From: Arbacia lixula | Taxonomy: Eukaryota > Echinodermata > Echinoidea > Arbacioida > Arbaciidae | Length of the DNA stretch: 64,000 bases | Direction of reading: 5' to 3' | Assembly (NCBI GenBank): GCA_963669155.1 | Contig: OZ022576.1 | Location: forward strand, 13,738,618-13,802,617 | Part shown: positions 62,890 through 64,000 of the stretch, in pieces | How positions within the stretch are numbered: the stretch's first letter is position 1 | Layout: every line of letters starts with the position of its first letter | Program-made: the position numbers and the translations under genes | The notes under the pieces: generated by a model | What the model was told of the DNA's origin: nothing | Database searches by the model: none | The model's input: only the letters and a program-made list of their open reading frames with translations

Positions 62890-63552
62890 AACACACACAT
62901 ACACACACAAAAAAGCCTTCAATTGAAGTACACAAAAGCAATGGAAATGAAATACCATTACCAAACAATTGAAAAAAAATCAATTGGAAGAAAACACATA
63001 CACCAACACGCACATGCGCAAATACACAAACAAACAAACAAACAGGCATGCACACACACACACACAACACACAAATATGCACACATGTACACTTCAGCTC
63101 AAAGGAATTGGCATAAGGAAAGGGTAAGGGAAGAAAGGGAAGGAGCCACAGTTTTACACCGCGGTATATTTTGTCCAGTTCAGCATGAAACAAGATGCTT
63201 TTTAGGCTAAAGCTAAATTCAGTTTCTAGTTCTATTATTGGGAAGGAAGTTCTTATACAGTGTTTTCTGCCATTTTCTATCATTTTTACAATTTTTTGTT
63301 TTTTCACGTAGAAAAGAAAAACAATATCTTTTATTCAATAGCAACAATTCAAGTATTTGTACGATCTGCAACGTTACCTTGTTTTGGGAGAGGGTAGGTG
63401 ATATTGAAGAGTTGCTCATAATAATAATTACCTTGTTTTGGGAGAGGGTAGGTGATATTGAAGAGTTCCTCATAATAGGGGATGGTCTCCTTCACAACAT
63501 CCAGAGCCAACTGTGCTTGGCTTAGTTGGGCTGCACTGGCATACACCGCAAC
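37507..63552 (-). CDS. M1-family zinc aminopeptidase (aminopeptidase N / glutamyl aminopeptidase clade), 3' 15 exons
   Basis: Partial gene, 5' end off the right edge. Exons in transcription order: 63552-63432, 56351-56197, 55478-55365, 54657-54523, 52697-52557, 52097-51928, 51101-51022, 45029-44840, 43597-43450, 42646-42573, 42125-42021, 41290-41120, 39831-39691, 39284-39203, 37680-37507. They total 2,001 nt (666 residues plus TAG); every junction is AG/GT and frame is kept throughout. Visible motifs in the partial protein: GAMEN (res. 51-55), HELAH (87-91), the third zinc ligand Glu in NEGFA (about 110), the catalytic Tyr context FDTISYSK (about 173), then the C-terminal helical domain. Family role: removal of N-terminal residues from peptides, usually as a type II membrane ectoenzyme. 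N-glycosylation sequons (FNIT, ENIS, VNVT, VNLT, GNQS, NNKT) fit an extracellular domain. The C-terminal half reads closer to aminopeptidase N than to glutamyl aminopeptidase; the subtype is not certain. Possible minus-strand AATAAA signals lie at 36,481 and 36,229. Confidence 0.95.
37928..38904 (+). mobile_element. Pearl-like / Helentron-associated element with GGAC microsatellite
   Basis: Perfect 12-bp ends TATGCCTCCGCC (37,928) and GGCGGAGGCATA (38,893). The core has about five diverged tandem units of 106-170 bp, each with TTCATTGACCTTTGACCT (anchors near 38,051, 38,156, 38,296, 38,467, 38,628). Then comes a (GGAC)n/TTACGTAC microsatellite (38,772-38,862) and a hairpin ATGCCTCCGGCCAC-TTT-GTGGCGGAGGCAT. 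This order (tandem core, tetranucleotide microsatellite, 3' hairpin, short inverted ends) is that described for pearl/HINE elements. It sits in the intron between the last two exons. Confidence 0.75.
38960..38977. repeat. Poly-G tract
   Basis: 18 consecutive G inside the aminopeptidase intron (C18 in the transcript). Confidence 0.9.
39203..39284 (-). CDS. M1 aminopeptidase exon n
   Basis: 82 nt, [20 protein letters not shown] then NDFEYKL. Equivalent to the F-S-x-x-x-L-I-x-x-x-T-x-x-x-S/N-T-x-x-E-L segment of aminopeptidase N. Acceptor TTGCAG, donor TTG/GTAAGA. Confidence 0.9.
39556..39665. repeat. (CA)n microsatellite in intron
   Basis: CA repeats with ACATAC/CAAG interruptions, about 25 bp below the exon at 39,691 (GT-rich in transcript sense, close after its donor). 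Confidence 0.85.
39691..39831 (-). CDS. M1 aminopeptidase exon m
   Basis: 141 nt, [20 protein letters not shown] then [20 protein letters not shown] and WDVIRR. I-R-x-Q-D...N-W-D is conserved in M1 C-terminal domains. Acceptor TGGCAG, donor GG/GTGAGA. Confidence 0.93.
40374..40930. mobile_element. TTAA-flanked inverted-repeat element 2
   Basis: 557 bp, TTAA at 40,370-40,373 and 40,931-40,934. TIR begins AGGGTTACTAAATTAGAAAA on both sides. Arms of about 155 bp (to about 40,528 and from about 40,773) are inverted with some 90% identity by eye, including CACTAAAAACGAATTTCACA and GCAATAAAGTCTCATTTTGA. The core (40,555-40,750) is the repeat also found at 5.4 kb. No ORF. TTAA duplication fits piggyBac/Kolobok-type mobilisation; intronic. 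Confidence 0.88.
41120..41290 (-). CDS. M1 aminopeptidase exon l
   Basis: 171 nt, [20 protein letters not shown] then [20 protein letters not shown] and [15 protein letters not shown]-x-x-(V/Y)-x-C-x-(A/G)-I and E-W-x-x-x-W-x-x-Y are aminopeptidase N-like. Donor CA/GTAGGT; reading through it would hit TAG, which fixes this junction. Confidence 0.94.
42021..42125 (-). CDS. M1 aminopeptidase exon k
   Basis: 105 nt, [20 protein letters not shown] then [15 protein letters not shown]. Acceptor ATGTAG, donor AC/GTAAGT-like. Typical L-R-x-x-x-L/A...A-x-x-x-F-x-x-W-M region. Confidence 0.9.
42573..42646 (-). CDS. M1 aminopeptidase exon j
   Basis: 74 nt, [20 protein letters not shown] then EHLDR; the Arg codon is split AG/A into the next exon. 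The position matches the helix between YMPWE and the LLR block in M1 C-domains. Donor AG/GTAGGG. Confidence 0.88.
43450..43597 (-). CDS. M1 aminopeptidase exon i
   Basis: Encodes [20 protein letters not shown] then [20 protein letters not shown]. The Y-x-P-W/M-E-x-x-L-x-x-L pattern is the conserved HEAT-like helix region. Acceptor TTTCAG, donor AAG/GTAGAT. Confidence 0.93.
43718..44170 (+). repeat. Old interspersed repeat (ATAATAATACGTAAAGC... type)
   Basis: Begins ATAATAATACGTAAAGCTTA with TATATAGTGC, later AACAAGTAGGTCTTAAGTAC and AGCTTTAAAAG. It is like a common dispersed repeat of marine deuterostomes with TTATATAGCGCC and AAGCGCTTTACA blocks. Recognition is from memory of the pattern only. 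Confidence 0.35.
44590..44700. repeat. C-rich minisatellite, G-rich in the transcript
   Basis: Irregular CACCCCACCCGT units on the plus strand give repeated GGGTGGGGTG on the aminopeptidase sense strand, so G-quadruplex formation in the pre-mRNA is possible. 140 bp below exon 44,840-45,029. Confidence 0.7.
44840..45029 (-). CDS. M1 aminopeptidase exon h
   Basis: Encodes [40 protein letters not shown] and [15 protein letters not shown]. The block G-M-Y-R-V-N-Y-D and R-x-x-L-L-R-D-A-F-x-L-A is diagnostic for M1 aminopeptidases (ERAP1_C/DUF3358 start). Phase 1 in, phase 2 out. Confidence 0.95.
45538..45780. mobile_element. Long near-perfect hairpin (MITE-like)
   Basis: Left arm 45,538-45,609 and right arm 45,709-45,780 are 72-bp inverted copies with only two differences, starting CACGGATTCT(T/C)ATCGTCGT and containing TGACGTCATGTCGTCATACG. 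Loop about 99 bp. Weaker pairing continues about 20 bp outward. Intronic; no target duplication determined. Confidence 0.85.
46025..50676. mobile_element. Foldback-type element with tandem-array inverted arms
   Basis: Outer ends match inverted: GGCAGTTAAC...GATTGTGCACTTGATGACTA (left) and, reversed, GGCGGTTAAG...GATTGTGCACTTAATGACTA (right). Left arm: about six 116-170-bp units to about 46,990, then decayed ones to about 47,640. Right arm: six units of 155-174 bp (49,690-50,600) in opposite orientation. The unit includes ACCTTTCAAGGTCACCAGAG and CTTCCATAGCTTAAATCGAA. The middle (47.6-49.6 kb) holds a coding relic. Long terminal repeats built from tandem units define foldback (FB/TU-like) elements. 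No target duplication found. Lies in the intron 45,030-51,021. Confidence 0.75.
48440..49080 (+). pseudogene. Decayed coding relic inside the foldback-type element
   Basis: In frame at 48,442-48,687: [18 protein letters not shown], then [18 protein letters not shown]. With frameshifts it continues FETF-HRV and [17 protein letters not shown]. From memory this order (E-M-G-N-P-F-x-E-E-x-x-D-L-L, V/L-G-x-x-x-F-x-x-Y-V, F/V-W-D-x-Y, N-W-x-x-F-L-R-x-x-x-N-K-x-E-L-F-x-F) recurs in a high-copy uncharacterised protein family of marine invertebrates. Its function is unknown to me. Clearly broken here. Confidence 0.45.
51022..51101 (-). CDS. M1 aminopeptidase exon g
   Basis: 80 nt, [20 protein letters not shown] then LFDQED. 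It corresponds to the beta-domain of M1 enzymes (usual motif W-I-P-L-T-Y). The long intron downstream (45,030-51,021) holds the foldback-type element. Confidence 0.9.
51928..52097 (-). CDS. M1 aminopeptidase exon f
   Basis: Encodes [20 protein letters not shown] then [19 protein letters not shown] and [22 protein letters not shown] is the conserved end of the catalytic domain. Donor GG/GTCAGT, phase 2. Confidence 0.94.
52557..52697 (-). CDS. M1 aminopeptidase exon e
   Basis: 47 codons, [20 protein letters not shown] to [11 protein letters not shown]. Follows ISYSK directly, giving the family sequence ISYSKGA(T/S)(I/V)L. Phase 0 at both ends. The intron between this exon and the previous one contains an antisense LINE remnant. 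Confidence 0.94.
53140..54345 (+). pseudogene. Non-LTR retrotransposon (LINE) reverse transcriptase remnant, antisense to host gene
   Basis: Pieces in order: [20 protein letters not shown] (53,311 on), then after a deletion [20 protein letters not shown] (53,421 on), SADDSVIY (RT catalytic ADD), [53 protein letters not shown], and [20 protein letters not shown] with [10 protein letters not shown]. This is the RT palm to C-terminal order of Jockey/CR1-like LINEs. About 150 residues between the DDIP block and the GVLQG block are missing; several stops and frameshifts. In the intron between exons d and e. Confidence 0.9.
54523..54657 (-). CDS. M1 aminopeptidase exon d (catalytic Tyr)
   Basis: 45 codons, [10 protein letters not shown] to [26 protein letters not shown] followed by ISYSKG is the usual M1 block with the transition-state-stabilising Tyr. 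Donor AAG/GTCAGT. The Met at the exon start is internal, not a start codon. Confidence 0.95.
54758..54939. mobile_element. MITE-like palindrome GGGGGCGTTTCACCAAGC
   Basis: 182 bp, arms about 75 bp: left GGGGGCGTTTCACCAAGCTG TTC then ACTGATGATCCCTTCTTGTG; the right arm, reversed, reads GGGGGGTGTTTCACCAAGCT and GGTGATCCCTTCTTGTGCTA. Non-coding, intronic. Its end resembles the 22.7-kb element (GCGTTTCA-(C/T)). Confidence 0.8.
55365..55478 (-). CDS. M1 aminopeptidase exon c (third zinc ligand)
   Basis: Encodes [20 protein letters not shown] followed by [18 protein letters not shown]. The Glu in NEGFA is 18 residues after the second His of HELAH, the canonical M1 gluzincin spacing. Acceptor ATGACAG, donor ATG/GTAAGG, phase 0 at both ends (38 codons). 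Confidence 0.97.
56099..56110. repeat. Poly-G tract
   Basis: G12 inside the intron after exon b. Confidence 0.8.
56197..56351 (-). CDS. M1 aminopeptidase exon b (GAMEN and HELAH zinc motif)
   Basis: Encodes [17 protein letters not shown], then [18 protein letters not shown] and [10 protein letters not shown]. It holds the substrate-binding GAMEN loop and both zinc-binding His residues plus the general-base Glu of HExxH. The acceptor GTCGGTAG is preceded by a TC microsatellite that serves as the polypyrimidine tract. Donor CAG/GTATGA, phase 0. Confidence 0.97.
56360..56402. repeat. (GA)n microsatellite acting as polypyrimidine tract
   Basis: On the minus (sense) strand this is a TC/TATCTC run ending 9 bp before the AG of the GAMEN-exon acceptor, so it lies where the polypyrimidine tract must be. 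Confidence 0.85.
56485..56642 (-). pseudogene. Eroded duplicate of the GAMEN/HExxH exon
   Basis: Lies upstream (in gene sense) of the true exon b in the same intron. It keeps the acceptor (CTGGAG/AC) and the same phase, and reads [20 protein letters not shown] then [12 protein letters not shown] and, further on, PTHEIHTT where the true exon has [13 protein letters not shown] has become GAREN, HELAH is reduced to HE-I-H, and no donor follows. No stop codon interrupts the frame. It reads as a tandem exon copy that lost catalytic residues and its splice donor. Confidence 0.8.
57199..57228. repeat. (CT)n microsatellite
   Basis: About 14 CT units in the long intron between exons a and b. Confidence 0.9.
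59310..59806. repeat. CT-rich satellite block with higher-order repeat
   Basis: About 500 bp pyrimidine-rich. A unit containing TTTATCACTCTCCATTTCTT recurs at about 59,453 and 59,560 (106-bp spacing), followed by CCCTCCCTCCCTCC and (CT)n modules. The Ser/Leu/Pro open frames are artefacts. In the intron between exons a and b. Confidence 0.85.
60441..60561. repeat. Near-perfect 120-bp hairpin
   Basis: Arms AGTGTAAATTATCTATCTGA, GGAGGGACTGGCATAG and TTTTTTCCGAGGGGC pair with GCCCCCGAGGAAAAAA, CTTATGTCAGTCCCTCC and GATGGATAATTTCCACT around a 3-nt AAA loop. Stem about 55 bp with a few mismatches. It could be a palindromic mobile element or yield a long double-stranded RNA in the intron. Confidence 0.8.
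60660..61200 (+). promoter_or_regulatory. CpG-rich intronic segment with NRF1/YY1-like motifs
   Basis: Contains AACAAACATGGCGACC (YY1-like ACATGGCG; also a good start context) and GCATGCGCAG twice (61,099 and 61,140; NRF1 half-site-like). A 27-codon frame starts at 60,747 ([20 protein letters not shown] then LSASIDS) and ends at 60,830. It could be a CpG promoter or the 5' part of a mobile element; not resolved. Confidence 0.3.
62740..63076. repeat. (CA)n microsatellites with a CACATACCAACACACCAA unit
   Basis: 62,740-62,810 has repeats of ACACATACCAACACACCAAC, then (CA)n to 62,912; a second CA-rich block lies at 62,998-63,076. Open frames on both strands are repeat artefacts. About 300 bp from the exon-a donor. 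Confidence 0.85.
63378..63431 (-). repeat. In-frame 54-bp tandem duplication of exon end with second splice donor
   Basis: Immediately downstream of the exon-a donor, the last ~50 bp of the exon is repeated almost perfectly (one GAGGAA/GAGCAA difference), ending in another CAAG/GTAACG donor. Use of the distal donor would insert 18 codons in frame ([18 protein letters not shown]). The family spacing before GAMEN is strict, so the proximal donor is the likelier one. Confidence 0.9.
63432..63552 (-). CDS. M1 aminopeptidase exon a (before GAMEN)
   Basis: Encodes [19 protein letters not shown] to [15 protein letters not shown] and ends in phase 1 (a G that joins AC of the next exon to give Asp). 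The acceptor is TGATAG; the donor used in this model is CAAG/GTAATT. A second equivalent donor lies 54 bp downstream. The encoded PLPKQ-D junction is the usual M1 sequence just before the GAMEN segment. Confidence 0.93.
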
Positions 63553-64000
63553 CTATCAATGAGACACAAAGACAGATCAGTCATAGTAGACAGCATGGTT
63601 GATTTTTCAAATATAAATGCTCACTAGTTTCATAGTTTACCAGCAACAAAACTATTGGTGAAGGCAGTTACTACTCCTGGAAAGACCACATTATTGGATT
63701 GATCACTAATCAATCCATGATATATGACATTAAATGCTAAGTTTGGCTACTAAAACCAAAAGCAATACATAACTTCTGATAGGTACGTGAAGCAGGGTGG
63801 TCACCAGAAAATCTTTTACGCATGGCTCAAAAAAGCAGAATGTCACTTTTTGTCAGATATCTGTGCTGGACGCGTGGTACACAACTATGGAACGCGTGGC
63901 TCAAAGAAAACAAAAACAATAAGAATAATAAGACTGATACTGATTTTACGCATGGTGCAGTGAATTTACACGTGGCTCACAATCACTTTCTGGACCTGAC

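Larger units (their letters stand above)
57000..63377. other. Long intron between exons a and b
   Basis: About 7.1 kb in total from 56,352 to 63,431. Apart from the repeats, hairpin, CpG-rich segment and duplicate exon listed separately, no coding sequence was recognised on either strand. The phase of exon a (G) and exon b (AC) shows that no exon is needed between them. Confidence 0.7.

Noticed and set aside
62551..63307. Long His/Thr and Cys/Val open frames on both strands
   Set aside because: Translation of (CA)n microsatellites.

Overview
The window looks like nuclear DNA of a marine invertebrate, most likely an echinoderm close to sea urchins. That placement is inference. It rests on a spliced animal gene with GT-AG introns, decayed non-LTR retrotransposons, many short inverted-repeat elements, a pearl/Helentron-like element carrying a GGAC microsatellite, a (TTGAA)n retroposon-like tail, and very heavy (CT)n/(GA)n and poly-C/poly-G content. 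There are no prokaryotic operons.

One gene is clear. It lies on the minus strand from 63,552 down to 37,507: the last 15 exons of an M1-family zinc aminopeptidase of the aminopeptidase N / glutamyl aminopeptidase clade. The 5' end (membrane anchor and N-terminal domain) is beyond the right edge. The 15 exons sum to 2,001 nt (666 residues plus stop), and the reading frame is kept across all 14 introns. GAMEN, HELAH-18 residues-E and the catalytic tyrosine context are intact. Two local duplications mark its catalytic region: an eroded second copy of the GAMEN/HExxH exon at about 56,485-56,642, and an in-frame 54-bp tandem copy of an exon end that creates a second splice donor at 63,378.

Layout. 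1-28 kb is a gene-poor arm full of microsatellites, with three copies of one small TIR element family (1.7, 3.0, 8.6 kb), a LINE reverse-transcriptase tail (2.3-2.7 kb), further MITE-like elements (22.7, 26.8 kb) and two weak promoter-like segments (25.1, 28.0 kb). 28.5-37 kb is AT-rich and holds a 92-copy, 16-bp minisatellite (31,855-33,326). 37-63.5 kb is the aminopeptidase gene. Its introns and 3' flank contain two TTAA-flanked inverted-repeat elements, a pearl-like element, two strong hairpins, an antisense LINE remnant (53.1-54.3 kb) and a roughly 4.65-kb foldback-type element (46.0-50.7 kb).

The most unusual structures are the foldback element, whose arms are tandem arrays rich in AGGTCA nuclear-receptor half-sites and whose centre holds a decayed coding relic; the minisatellite, in which two units carry an exactly inverted core; and the twofold duplication around the aminopeptidase catalytic exons. 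No complete novel multi-gene system was seen.
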